Positions 1 to 9,114 of a stretch of 51,412 nt of DNA are shown piece by piece. Within the stretch, counting starts at the first letter, position 1, and each line of letters opens with the position of its first letter. The notes under the pieces were generated by a model. That model did not search any database. It saw nothing but the letters and a program-made list of their open reading frames with translations, and was not told the DNA's origin. This DNA is from Candidatus Krumholzibacteriia bacterium. GTDB taxonomy: Bacteria; Krumholzibacteriota; Krumholzibacteriia; JAJRXK01. The stretch is taken from assembly GCA_029932915.1 (NCBI GenBank), contig JAOZPE010000007.1:1-51412 (forward strand), given 5' to 3'. Made by a program: the position numbers and the translations under genes.

Positions 1-1498
1 AAGGCCAGACGCCGGACATGTCCACCGCACCCATGGCGATCTGCACGGAGTCGGGATTCTGCAACAACATGTCCGTGACGTTCACGGTGAAGTTGCCCCA
101 CGCGGGCGACTCACTGTAGTACACGAAGTTGTTGTCGATCCAGCCCGTCCAACCGTAGGCCGCCGTGTAGCTGCGAACGTGCCACACCGCGAAGATCGCG
201 TTGTCCAGAGGCATGTGGCTCCAACGGGTGAAGCCGAGCACGGCACCACCGTTGGACACGTCGTCCTCGGTGCCGGGGAGATCCCAGGCAAACGCGGGCG
301 ACCAGACCTCGTTGGAGAGGTAGCCACCATTGAGGCCACCGTTGTACTCCACGACGTATCCACCAGGCACACCATAGCTCCACGTGGGAGAAGTGGCCGG
401 CGCGATGGTCTCGCCAGGAGCGTTGTTCGGGGGAGTTCCATCGTTGATGAACGTCCACAGCGGCGTGAAGTTGTCACGGCACACGTCGATGTCCTGGAAC
501 TGCCCGTACAGCTTCGCGAAGTCACCGAAGAAGGCAGCGGGGGTCGGCACCCAACCGGCCGTTCCCGTACCCGCACCGTTGTCGGTGCCGCTGACGTCGC
601 CCTCGGGGTTGTCATGGCCGTTGCCGTCGGTCGACTCGAAGTCGGCCACGCTGACCACGACACCGTTCACCGTGACCTCGATGTTGTCCACCACGGTGTG
701 GCCGAGGCCACCAGTGGGGAACAGACCGTCCTCATCCGACCAGCCACCATCGGAGGTGGTGATGATCTTCAGCTCGATCTCGTTGCCGTTGCCGACATAG
801 TCACCGGGGTTGTAGGTGATGGTCCCGCTGCTGAAAGTCACCGCAGTGTACACGCCAAGAGTGTCCACCGAACTTCCGTCGATCATGAACAGCTCCTGAT
901 CGGCGCCGCCCTGATTCCACACGAAGTGGGTGAAGTCGTAGCCGTTCTCCGAGTAGTGCTTGTACTCGCAGGTGTACTCGACGGTGGTCACATCCACGGT
1001 GGGATCGAAGGAGGGGTTGCCGGCGCTGACGTCATAGTCGAACACCAACCAGTCGTTCCACTGGTTCCCGTAACCCACGTATCCCGGACCCGGATGGTTC
1101 GAAGCGCAAGCGTGGTTCGTCCCCGCCGCGCCCGTGAACTGGTTCGGACCGGCAGCGGACAGCGCCTGGTTGTTCGTCGAACGCCAGTGCGGAGCCACCT
1201 CGGTCAGGTCGTGGCTGGTCCAACCCTGGGCTTGAGGAGTCCCCCCAGGATTCTGCTCGACCTGCTGGAACTTCCCTTCGGCCGTTCCCGGTCCACCATA
1301 GATGTAGAAGGTGTCGCCGGTTGCCTTGGACATCGCGGCGTCACCACTGCTGCTCAGGATCAGGTTCTGTCCCCCGATCGCAAGATTGTACCCACTGTAG
1401 TCCCTGGCTACAGCCTCATCACCACCGGCAGCAAGCGCAACGCTTGCTCCCAGGGCAACGAGAGACAGGCACAGAGCGAAAGAGAAAAATCTCTTCAT
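1..1498 (-). CDS. Exported protein of unknown function, C-terminus cut by the window edge
   Basis: An uninterrupted minus-strand frame runs from ATG at 1498 off the left edge, giving 499 codons with no stop. A GGAGGG Shine-Dalgarno at 1506-1511, 7 nt from the ATG, fixes the start. The protein opens with a typical Sec signal peptide: Lys-Arg, a hydrophobic stretch of about 17 residues, then a small-residue cleavage region near residue 23. The mature part is rich in Gly, Asn, Thr, Trp and Tyr and looks like extracellular beta-sandwich. I recognise no catalytic motif. Proteins with this composition in FCB bacteria often end in a FlgD-like sorting domain, which cannot be checked because the end lies outside the window. 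Codon third positions look less GC-rich than in the neighbouring enzymes. The gene is preceded by a roughly 330-nt leader with hairpins. Function unknown. Confidence 0.8.
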   Translation of the reverse strand, partial: MKRFFSFALCLSLVALGASVALAAGGDEAVARDYSGYNLAIGGQNLILSSSGDAAMSKATGDTFYIYGGPGTAEGKFQQVEQNPGGTPQAQGWTSHDLTEVAPHWRSTNNQALSAAGPNQFTGAAGTNHACASNHPGPGYVGYGNQWNDWLVFDYDVSAGNPSFDPTVDVTTVEYTCEYKHYSENGYDFTHFVWNQGGADQELFMIDGSSVDTLGVYTAVTFSSGTITYNPGDYVGNGNEIELKIITTSDGGWSDEDGLFPTGGLGHTVVDNIEVTVNGVVVSVADFESTDGNGHDNPEGDVSGTDNGAGTGTAGWVPTPAAFFGDFAKLYGQFQDIDVCRDNFTPLWTFINDGTPPNNAPGETIAPATSPTWSYGVPGGYVVEYNGGLNGGYLSNEVWSPAFAWDLPGTEDDVSNGGAVLGFTRWSHMPLDNAIFAVWHVRSYTAAYGWTGWIDNNFVYYSESPAWGNFTVNVTDMLLQNPDSVQIAMGAVDMSGVWP

Positions 1499-1830
1499 GC
1501 TTGGTCCCTCCAGCGTTGATGCAAATCAACGACGGTCTGGGTGTCAGACAAGATGACGAAGCCACGGTGCGAGCGCGGCTCGTCACGTGAAGAGTTGCGG
1601 TAAACAGACCCAAACTTCCGGTGAATCGGAAGGTCTTTCGGGACGGGGATGAAACCCACACCCTCGGAAATGAGGGGTTGAGCTCCAGTGTCGAGTATGG
1701 ATCCGGCCTGAAAGAGTGGTGGAATGGCGTTTCAGGGAAAAACGTCGGTCCCCCCGTTCCGTTCACCGCGAACGTCCCATCCGGCCCTCTCGGGCCGAAG
1801 TGGGACTCTTTGCTACTGAGTCGCAGGCGA
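1499..1830 (-). promoter_or_regulatory. Long structured 5' leader of the exported protein gene
   Basis: This stretch between the candidate promoter and the start codon holds no credible gene. On the transcribed strand it contains a 6-bp GC hairpin with a GAGA tetraloop (arms 1792-1797 and 1782-1787). A second perfect 6-bp hairpin with a 4-nt loop (arms 1525-1530 and 1515-1520) sits only 3 nt upstream of the Shine-Dalgarno at 1506-1511. A complementary GGTCTG/CAGACC pair could also close a larger stem. The sequence matches no riboswitch I can recognise. A hairpin abutting the ribosome site suggests RNA stability or translation control, which is an inference. Confidence 0.35.
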
Positions 1831-1860
1831 ATTGTACTCCAAATCACCATATTCCTTCAA
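1831..1860 (-). promoter_or_regulatory. Candidate sigma-70 promoter for the exported protein gene
   Basis: On the minus strand TTGAAG (1855-1860) and TACAAT (1831-1836) are separated by 18 nt, in a locally AT-rich patch that stands out from the GC-rich surroundings. Both hexamers are one or two bases from the consensus. Transcription would begin near 1824 and give a leader of about 325 nt. No experimental support. Confidence 0.4.
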
Positions 1861-2080
1861 GTTGGAATTCCGGACGCCTCCCTCCCGGCTCGATCCCCGC
1901 CGGTGCTCCCGGCGATCCCCATCCGGGGACGACAGGGCCACACATCGCAATAAGCCCTTTGCTTTCAAGGCATTGAACGAACATGCGGGAAAGACGGCCG
2001 CCGGACGCGACGGAGACGGGGAGCGGGATCGGCCGGAGCCGGGCATCGAGGGGGAATCGAGGAGAGGAGAGCCACCGGAC

Positions 2081-2108
2081 GGGGTGGAGACCAGGACGCC
2101 TCCACCCC
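2081..2108 (-). terminator. Candidate transcription terminator after the macroglobulin gene
   Basis: A perfect 9-bp inverted repeat, GGGGTGGAG (2081-2089) and CTCCACCCC (2100-2108), with a 10-nt loop, lies about 20 nt past the macroglobulin stop codon. No clear T-run follows on the minus strand, so it may only stabilise the 3' end. Confidence 0.4.
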
Positions 2109-2128
2109 ACCTCGTGTCTCCCCGCGGC

Positions 2129-5100
2129 TCAGCGTTCCACCTCCTCCGAGCGGAGGACCAGACGGAAGGCCCTAGAAGAGCCGTTCACGTCGGGCAGGTA
2201 CATCCCCTCCACCCGAGCCGGGGGAACCCGGAAGATGCCGGGACTCTCCGCCCGCAGCTCGTACTCGATCCGATGGGAACCCTCGCCCAGGTGGGCGATG
2301 AAGAAGGCGTCGCGATCGTCCCGGACCTCCCGCCGACCCGACCATCCCTTCCCGGAGACCCAGCCGCTGAGCGATTCGACCGCCTCGCAGCCGGCCGGCC
2401 GCGGATCCTCCACCACCACGTAGTCCAGGTCCCGGTGGGCCTTCACGAGCAGACGCACCCGGATGCGCTCGCCGCTGGTGACACGATCCCCGGCGGCCAG
2501 GGCCTCCTCCACCTCCACGATCTCCCCGCCGAGGGTCCGCACCGGCCGCAGGCGGAAGTAGCTGCGCTCGACGGACAGCCAATTCGCACTGGGAGCGGGC
2601 TCGGCGGCCGAGGTCCAGGTGTCCAGGACCAGCGAGGCGTAGGCCGTGCCGTGACCCTCCATCCGGATCTCGACCTTCCCTCCGGACGTCTCCAGGAGAG
2701 CGGGGTCAATGGGCCAGGACCCTCCGGCATCGAGCAGGTTCCGCCGGGACACCCGGATCCGCACCAACTCTTCCCCTGCCACCCAGGCACTCAGCGTGTA
2801 GTCCGGATCGCTCTCGCCCACCGCGCCCGCATAGTCACTCAGGGTCAGGATGGCATGGGCGGTGGCACGGGTGCTGTCCCAGCGGTTGCCCTCGCGATTG
2901 GCCACCAGCCAACGGGCCGCTCCCTCCACCTCCGGGCGATGGGGATCCAGATCGAGAAAGGCCTGCAGGGCGAAGGCCGTCGTCTCCACCGCTCCCTGAC
3001 CCCTCCACCAGTAGCCGTGGCGGCGGCCCCAGTGCACGGTTCCATACTGTCGATCCCGCTGCGCGCTCTCCTCCAGCCGGGCCAGCATCCGCCGACCGTC
3101 GTCGTCCCGTCCCACCCGGTGCAGATAGGAAGCGGTCAGCGCGCGGGCCCAGTCGCGCAGGCGATCGCGCCGGTCCAGGAGGGAAGTGGCCAGACGGGCC
3201 ATCGTCTCGTCCTCGGCCACACCGGTGAGGGCCAGGGCGTGGAGGGCCCAGGCCAGGTCGTCATCCTGACCCTCCAGACGGGGAAGCATGGCGCGCAGGC
3301 GCTCGCTGCCCCGTCGCAGGAGCCGCTCGTCCACCTCGATCCCGCTGAGCTGGGCCCGGCGCAGGCTCACCAGCGCATAGGCCGTCAGGTCGGGGCGGCT
3401 CTCGTCCTGCGCCCACCATCCCCAGCCGCCGTCGGGCCGCTGCATACGGGCGATGCGGCGCAGGCCCTCGGCCACCTTCTCGTCCAGACGCGGATCCAGA
3501 CGCCGGGTCTCGACTCCCATCCGCCGGGCCACGGAGCGGACCGCAACGGCCGGAACGAAACGCGAGAGGGTCTGCTCGGTGCAGCCGTAGGGGAAAGCGG
3601 CCAGATAGGGCAGCGCGTCGACGCAGACCGACAGGACACTCGGCGAGAGCTGCAGGGCCACGCGGCTGAGATCGTCGCGGCGGCGGGCCGGCATCTCCAG
3701 TTCCAGGCTGCCGCTTCCCCCGTCCCTCAGACGCGTGTTCGCCACCAGGCGCAGGGGCGTCCCCCAGGGATGGACCTCGACCGTGCGCAGCAGGGCATCG
3801 GAGGCGTGGGGAGCGAGGGCCTCGATCCTCACCTCCACGCGGCGCGGGATGACCTCGATCCGTCCGCTGTCCTCGTTCCGCCGTACCGTCTCGGCGGCTG
3901 CATCGGGTGGAACCGCCGCCGACCACTCGGCCGAAGCCTGCCCGCGGGCCGGCACCTCCACTTCCACCGACTCCCCGTCCACCTGCAGGCCCTCGGCCTC
4001 CAGGCGCAGCTTCACCCGCTGTGCGGTGGCACTCTCGTTGTGGACCGTGGCCACGAAGACGAAATGGTCGCCCTCGCGGAAGATGCGTGGCTCGTTGATC
4101 CGCACCATCAGGGACTTGTGGGTGCGCGCCTCGGCCTCGGCCGTGCCGGCCCGGTTCTGTGGTGACAGGGCGAGGGCCCAGGCCTTCCAGCGGGTCAGGC
4201 TCTCCGGCAGGGGACATTCGACCTCGGCGCTTCCATCGGCGGAGGTCATCACCGCCGTCCGCCACAGGGCGGTCGCCCGGAAGTCCCGGCGCAGCACCGC
4301 TTGCGGGGCCGCCGCCTCTGAGGAAGCCGCGTCCGGCCAGGACGAGGGCAAGGTCTCGTCCATCTGCGTCGGAGCCGCTGAAGCCAGGGACTCTCCACGC
4401 TCGCCAGCGGCCTTGTAGTGGACGTTCCCCGCCAGATCCAGGCCGGCGGCCGGCCCGACCGACCCGTCCTTGCCCGCCGCACCTCCTTCCTCCTGGGTGC
4501 GCGTGTCATGGAAACCCCTGGCCGTCTGGACACTGGTCATCTCGCGGGGCAGAGGCTGCACCGGGAAGCGCTGCAGCATGGCGGCCAGATCGGGCTGCAC
4601 CCGGGGCCGCAGTTGCAGCACGGCGTCGTCCACCACCGCGAGGGTCACCGGCGTCCTCAGTCCCTCTCCATCGGGACCCAGCGCCCGGATGCGCAGGTGG
4701 GCGGTCTCCCCCGGGCGATAGTCCTCCTCGTCGAAGTCGACGGACAGATGCATGAGACGGGAGGGCCAGGGTGTCGTCACCCGGACCATGGCCCCCCGGA
4801 AGGTCCAGTCCCAGGCCGCGGTCGCCCGCAGGGAGAAGGAGGGACGATGGAAACGGTCGAGGGGGATCCTCAACAGGCGGGCGTTGCCCACGAGCCGCAC
4901 CACCTCGCAGGTGCTGCGCTGGGCGAAGCTCCGGGTGAGATGCACGTCGATGTCCGGCCTCTCGCTCACCAGCAGGACCTCGGCGACATCGCCGGTGAAG
5001 GCGTCAGCGGCGGTGATCAACTGCAGACCCCGGGTTCCGGCGACCCGCAGGCGGCGCCGGGGATCGGCGCACCACACGATGGTCCCGGCCCGCACCGGAC

Positions 5101-7858
5101 GCCCCCGCCCATCGCGGGCGCTGAAGTCGACGCGGTAACGGCCTGGCTCGGCGACGGCGAAGACGATGGTGGCCGTGCCACTCGCGTCGGTCTCGACCCT
5201 TGCGCCCTGGAGCCGGCGCTCGTCGTCCTCCCCTCGCAGGCGAACGAGCGACCACGAGCCCTCGATGGCAGCCGGCCGCTGCATGAGATCCTCCACCTCG
5301 AGCCTCACCTGCACCGAATCGCCCGGATGCACCACCTGACGGTGAGCATGCAGCGAGGCGACCAGCTCCTCCGCTCCGACCCGCACCACCAGCCGCCCGC
5401 TCTCCTCCCGTCGCGAAGCGTCCTGCACCCGGGCTTCGATCGTGTACTCGAAGCGCGCGGTGGGATCGCCGGCAAGCCCATGGGTCGGAATGGACACGAG
5501 CGCCTCGCCCTTCTCATCCAACAGGAGCCGGACCCGGTCGATCTCCTGCGTGGCGAAGCCGGGGCGGGGCCACAGGAGTGGACGGGCCGAGACGTCCAGC
5601 AGGGGCTGCGGGCGCCAGCCGAAGCGGAAGGGGCGGCGATGGACCACGATCTCCACCTTCCCCTGCACCGCACCGCCGAAGAGATACGCGGCGGCGACCT
5701 TCACCTGGAGGGTGTCTCCCAGGACGTGGTTCCTCTGCTCGGGAAGACTCAGCCGTACGGTGAACTCGGGGCGGCGGTAGGCATCGACCTGGAAATTCCC
5801 GGAGGCCACGAGCTGGGGACCGTAGCGGATCTGCACCGCATAGGAACCGAGAGGGGGATGACGGGAGAGGGACAGTGAGCTCTCGATGGAACCGTTGGCG
5901 TCGAGGGTGCCCGATTCACGCAGCAGCTCGGCGCCGGATGGGTCGCGGACGAGGATCTCCACCTCGAGCCCCGAGGGCGTCTCGATGCTCCGCTCGTCGA
6001 GCCGGGCCCGCCGCACGAAGGCCTGCAGGTGCACGCGCTCCCCGGGCCGGTAGAGGGGGCGATCCGTGAGGACGAAGCCCCGCCACGAGACGGGCTCCTC
6101 CCGATGGGGCTGGCTGGCATACAGATCGGTCCACAGGAACACCGGAGCCCGGCCCTTGCTCCCGACCACCAGCACCTCCTGCCGCCGCGGCTCGAAGACG
6201 TTTCCCGGAACCTGGGCTCTCCCCTGGCGGTCCAGTTTCACCTGCTGGCGGGTGGTGGTCCACTCGCTCTGCTCAGGCGACTTCCACCGGCGCAGCAGGA
6301 GCAACTCGGCTCCGCCCACGGCGCGGCCATCGTCCATCCGGGTCAACCACAGCTCGAACGCATCGTCTCCCACCGGACTGAGGCTCAGACCGAGATGGGT
6401 CACCTGCAGGAGCCGGCGCGCCACCACCGTCGCCGCCGAAGCGGTCCCTCCGTCCGGGGCAGAAGCCGACCCTCCCTCGGCCGAGGGCCGCTGGGCGGCA
6501 TCGAAGACCTCACCCTCGACACGGAGCAGGTAGAGCCCCTCGGGCAGGGCATCGAGGATGAGGGTGCTGTCCCGGGGCACATGGGCTTCCCCAGCCCTTC
6601 CGGCGGCGGTGGAATCCCCGCGGGCGGCGGCCTCGCGAAGATCGACGAAGCTGCGCGTGAGCACGGGCCTTCCCGCATCGTCGCGGTAGAAACGGGCCGG
6701 AGTGTCGTCCCGATCGGATCGTTCCGGCATCTTCTCCCGCAGATCCGCGATGGGGTCGACGCGCCGCAGCTGGAGCCGCCAGCCACGCAGGTTGCGCCAG
6801 CGCAGGCTCACGGGATGGCCCGAGCCCGGACGGTACAGCAGCGGAGCCTCGCACTCGATGCGCGGTGCAGTGATCCGCTCCAGGAGCAGGCGGGCCAGGC
6901 GCGGGGCATCCCCCTCACCAGGCGGAAGCTCCATGGCGCGCCAGGCGGCCTCGACCGCTTGACGGTACAGTCCCCGCCACTCGGCGGTCTCGGCCAGGAC
7001 GAGATGGCAGAGCGCCGCCAGCGAGGCATCCGGATCGAGGGAGAGCGTGTCGCGGGCGATGCGCTCGCGAACCGCCCATGGCGGTGGAAGCTCCGCTCCC
7101 GGGGCCAGTGCTTGCGGCTCGAGTTGCGGCCGCGAGGCCCTCGACTCGATCGCGCCGGTCAGGAGCAGGGTCCGGGCGGCCGCGCGAAGGCGATGTGGCG
7201 AAGCCCCGGCCCGTCTCAGCTCCTCCCAGATCTGCAGAAGGGTAGTATCCGGCTCCTTCCAACGCCCCCAGCGCAGCAGAACCGCTTCCAGCAGATCCAT
7301 GTAGCCTTCGACCGACGCGGGGCTGACCACCTGGGCCCGCCAATGGGCGAGCGCCTGATCGAAGAACCACGTACCCTTCCCTTCCCTTCCCATGCCGGCG
7401 ACCACCGCCGTCGCCACCCGCGCGGCCGGCCGGTCGATGACCGACGACGGACGGATGGACGGCACCGGCATCCCGCTTCCCTTCCGCGCCGGGGAGGGAG
7501 CTCCCTCACCCCGCACGAAGATCTCGCTCTCCCGCAGCAGGGTTTCCCACCGGGAGGGGTCTGCCCGATCCTCCGCCGCGGCCCGCAGGGCCGAGGCCAG
7601 TCTCCACGACTCACACTCGCGCGGCCGCCAGTCGGGATGGCTTCGCCTCAGCTGCTCGAAGATCTTCTCCGCCGCCTGGTAGCGGTGCTCACGGAAGCGC
7701 TCGACACCCTCCCGGAAGGCCGCCGACCCCGAAGTCTCCGCGAGCGCGTCCGGCGGCGGATCGCCCGTTCCCCGGGCTGCCGTCGCGCCGAGACCGGTCA
7801 CGGACAGGGCGATCAGGATCAGGATCGCGCGGATGCGCGGCAAATCGCGAAGTGTCAT
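2129..7858 (-). CDS. Alpha-2-macroglobulin family protein, thioester type
   Basis: A 1909-residue exported protein of the bacterial alpha-2-macroglobulin family, which traps proteases after bait-region cleavage. A Sec signal peptide covers about the first 29 residues and has no lipobox cysteine, so the product is probably soluble periplasmic or secreted rather than a lipoprotein. Repeated MG-type beta-sandwich modules fill the N-terminal half. A disordered Gly/Ala/Ser-rich bait-like stretch lies near residues 1105-1190. The thioester signature PYGCTEQ lies in an alpha/alpha domain with Cys1426 and Gln1429 intact. The ATG at 7858 has an AGAGG site 7 nt upstream. Enterobacterial homologues (YfhM) are about 1650 residues and paired with pbpC, whereas no penicillin-binding protein gene is visible here. 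It is divergent from the hydrolase-like gene at 8035. Family assignment is firm; the protease target is unknown. Confidence 0.93.
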   Translation of the reverse strand: MTLRDLPRIRAILILIALSVTGLGATAARGTGDPPPDALAETSGSAAFREGVERFREHRYQAAEKIFEQLRRSHPDWRPRECESWRLASALRAAAEDRADPSRWETLLRESEIFVRGEGAPSPARKGSGMPVPSIRPSSVIDRPAARVATAVVAGMGREGKGTWFFDQALAHWRAQVVSPASVEGYMDLLEAVLLRWGRWKEPDTTLLQIWEELRRAGASPHRLRAAARTLLLTGAIESRASRPQLEPQALAPGAELPPPWAVRERIARDTLSLDPDASLAALCHLVLAETAEWRGLYRQAVEAAWRAMELPPGEGDAPRLARLLLERITAPRIECEAPLLYRPGSGHPVSLRWRNLRGWRLQLRRVDPIADLREKMPERSDRDDTPARFYRDDAGRPVLTRSFVDLREAAARGDSTAAGRAGEAHVPRDSTLILDALPEGLYLLRVEGEVFDAAQRPSAEGGSASAPDGGTASAATVVARRLLQVTHLGLSLSPVGDDAFELWLTRMDDGRAVGGAELLLLRRWKSPEQSEWTTTRQQVKLDRQGRAQVPGNVFEPRRQEVLVVGSKGRAPVFLWTDLYASQPHREEPVSWRGFVLTDRPLYRPGERVHLQAFVRRARLDERSIETPSGLEVEILVRDPSGAELLRESGTLDANGSIESSLSLSRHPPLGSYAVQIRYGPQLVASGNFQVDAYRRPEFTVRLSLPEQRNHVLGDTLQVKVAAAYLFGGAVQGKVEIVVHRRPFRFGWRPQPLLDVSARPLLWPRPGFATQEIDRVRLLLDEKGEALVSIPTHGLAGDPTARFEYTIEARVQDASRREESGRLVVRVGAEELVASLHAHRQVVHPGDSVQVRLEVEDLMQRPAAIEGSWSLVRLRGEDDERRLQGARVETDASGTATIVFAVAEPGRYRVDFSARDGRGRPVRAGTIVWCADPRRRLRVAGTRGLQLITAADAFTGDVAEVLLVSERPDIDVHLTRSFAQRSTCEVVRLVGNARLLRIPLDRFHRPSFSLRATAAWDWTFRGAMVRVTTPWPSRLMHLSVDFDEEDYRPGETAHLRIRALGPDGEGLRTPVTLAVVDDAVLQLRPRVQPDLAAMLQRFPVQPLPREMTSVQTARGFHDTRTQEEGGAAGKDGSVGPAAGLDLAGNVHYKAAGERGESLASAAPTQMDETLPSSWPDAASSEAAAPQAVLRRDFRATALWRTAVMTSADGSAEVECPLPESLTRWKAWALALSPQNRAGTAEAEARTHKSLMVRINEPRIFREGDHFVFVATVHNESATAQRVKLRLEAEGLQVDGESVEVEVPARGQASAEWSAAVPPDAAAETVRRNEDSGRIEVIPRRVEVRIEALAPHASDALLRTVEVHPWGTPLRLVANTRLRDGGSGSLELEMPARRRDDLSRVALQLSPSVLSVCVDALPYLAAFPYGCTEQTLSRFVPAVAVRSVARRMGVETRRLDPRLDEKVAEGLRRIARMQRPDGGWGWWAQDESRPDLTAYALVSLRRAQLSGIEVDERLLRRGSERLRAMLPRLEGQDDDLAWALHALALTGVAEDETMARLATSLLDRRDRLRDWARALTASYLHRVGRDDDGRRMLARLEESAQRDRQYGTVHWGRRHGYWWRGQGAVETTAFALQAFLDLDPHRPEVEGAARWLVANREGNRWDSTRATAHAILTLSDYAGAVGESDPDYTLSAWVAGEELVRIRVSRRNLLDAGGSWPIDPALLETSGGKVEIRMEGHGTAYASLVLDTWTSAAEPAPSANWLSVERSYFRLRPVRTLGGEIVEVEEALAAGDRVTSGERIRVRLLVKAHRDLDYVVVEDPRPAGCEAVESLSGWVSGKGWSGRREVRDDRDAFFIAHLGEGSHRIEYELRAESPGIFRVPPARVEGMYLPDVNGSSRAFRLVLRSEEVER

Positions 7859-8034
7859 GGTCGGTCCTCTCCCACCGCCGGCCGGCGGTTTCGCTTCGGG
7901 AATCGTCGTTCCACCCTCGAAGGCCGTCGACGAGCCTCAGGCAAAAGCTACCCCCTTTGCCTCTCGCCGCCGCTGCGGCTTGGGTTTAGACTGTCTCTTC
8001 GCCTCAGGCCATCCGTCCAGGAGGAAGCTTCTCC

Positions 8035-9099
8035 ATGGCTCGCATCCACATCCCCCGCCCTTCCCCCATCCGGGCGATCCGGCCTCTCGCAGGGCTGGCG
8101 GCCCTCGGCCTCCTCCTCGCGGCCGGTACGCATCCGGCCACGGCCCAGAACACGATCGGCCAGACCGTCCCCGGCAAGGCCTACACCTTCTACGACTTCG
8201 ATGCCGGCGGCGACGAACAGGCGCACGTGAAAGCCTACTTCTGGGGAGCCCAGGAAGAGAAACGCGTTCTGTGCGTGACGCCCCCGGGGCTGGCTTCCTC
8301 CATCTACTTCGAGCCGGCCAGCGGAGACTCGAGCTGGGCCGAGTGGTTCGCCGACCGCGGCTGGAGTTTCTTCGCCCTCGATCTGCCCGGTTGCGGCGAG
8401 TCCGTTCCTCCGAAGAACCCGGACATCGTGAACATGACCAACAAGGCGGTGGAGCTCACCTACCACTCGGTCATGGCCAGCTTTCCCCGGGTGATCTACG
8501 CCCAGGGAGTCGCCGCGGCCTTCGTCATCAAGCTGCGCAACACCACACCGGAGGCGGCATCCGGCGCGATCCTGCTCGACCCGGTCGGCCCGAAGGGGAT
8601 CCAGCCGGAGATCTCCGCGCGACCGGAGGACATCGCGCAGCGCCGGGCCCATCTGCGCGACCACCTGTGGCGGGAGTGGGGCATCGGACCGGAGCCGGGC
8701 AAGAGCTATCCCCACAGCGATCTGGGAGAAGAGGGCTTCGAGCGCCTCATGGAAGAATACGACCAGGATGCGCAGCCCTACTGGGCCGCGGCCCTCACCG
8801 GTCTGCAGACCTGGCTGCAGATCGCCACTCCCCGGAACATCCCCGGCTGGGCGGTCCTCGTGGTCCGGGGGCCCCACCCCACCGAGGAGATGGACCAGCG
8901 TCGCGAAGCGGTCGTGCAGTGGCTGCTCGACAACGGAGCCCAGGTGGAGGAAATGGATCTGGCGACGGAGGCTCCCCAGGGATTGAGCAATCTCCCCATG
9001 GCCGGAACGCTCGCCCCACAGGTGGCTTCGCTCCTGCTGGAATGGATCGAGAACGTCCCGCCCAACGAACGCTTCCCCTCCCGTTCCACCAAACCCTGA
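8035..9099 (+). CDS. Exported alpha/beta-hydrolase-like protein with a degenerate nucleophile elbow
   Basis: A 354-residue protein with a Sec signal peptide ending near residue 37 (hydrophobic run, then ATAQ). The middle looks like an alpha/beta-hydrolase: a DLPGCGES turn of the type found before helix A, and a predicted beta-strand VIY followed by AQGVAA, where active members carry G-x-S-x-G. The serine position is therefore Gly158, so normal ester hydrolysis is unlikely. Later text contains no obvious acid/histidine pair. It is the first gene of a plus-strand run and ends 15 nt before the exonuclease gene. A TAGACT element at 7987-7992 could be a -10 box, but no good -35 accompanies it. It may be a non-catalytic binding protein. 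Alignment by eye only. Confidence 0.7.
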   Translation: MARIHIPRPSPIRAIRPLAGLAALGLLLAAGTHPATAQNTIGQTVPGKAYTFYDFDAGGDEQAHVKAYFWGAQEEKRVLCVTPPGLASSIYFEPASGDSSWAEWFADRGWSFFALDLPGCGESVPPKNPDIVNMTNKAVELTYHSVMASFPRVIYAQGVAAAFVIKLRNTTPEAASGAILLDPVGPKGIQPEISARPEDIAQRRAHLRDHLWREWGIGPEPGKSYPHSDLGEEGFERLMEEYDQDAQPYWAAALTGLQTWLQIATPRNIPGWAVLVVRGPHPTEEMDQRREAVVQWLLDNGAQVEEMDLATEAPQGLSNLPMAGTLAPQVASLLLEWIENVPPNERFPSRSTKP

Positions 9100-9114
9100 G
9101 GCGAGGTGCTCTCC

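Noticed and set aside
179-1519. Long plus-strand open frame over the first gene
   Set aside because: It has no ribosome site and reads as Val/Gly/His/Arg-rich nonsense. The minus frame has a signal peptide, a strong Shine-Dalgarno and no stop to the window edge.
1832-4165. 777-residue plus-strand frame opposite the macroglobulin gene
   Set aside because: Composition is Pro/Gly/His/Arg-rich with no domain. It is the antisense shadow of the GC-rich macroglobulin gene.
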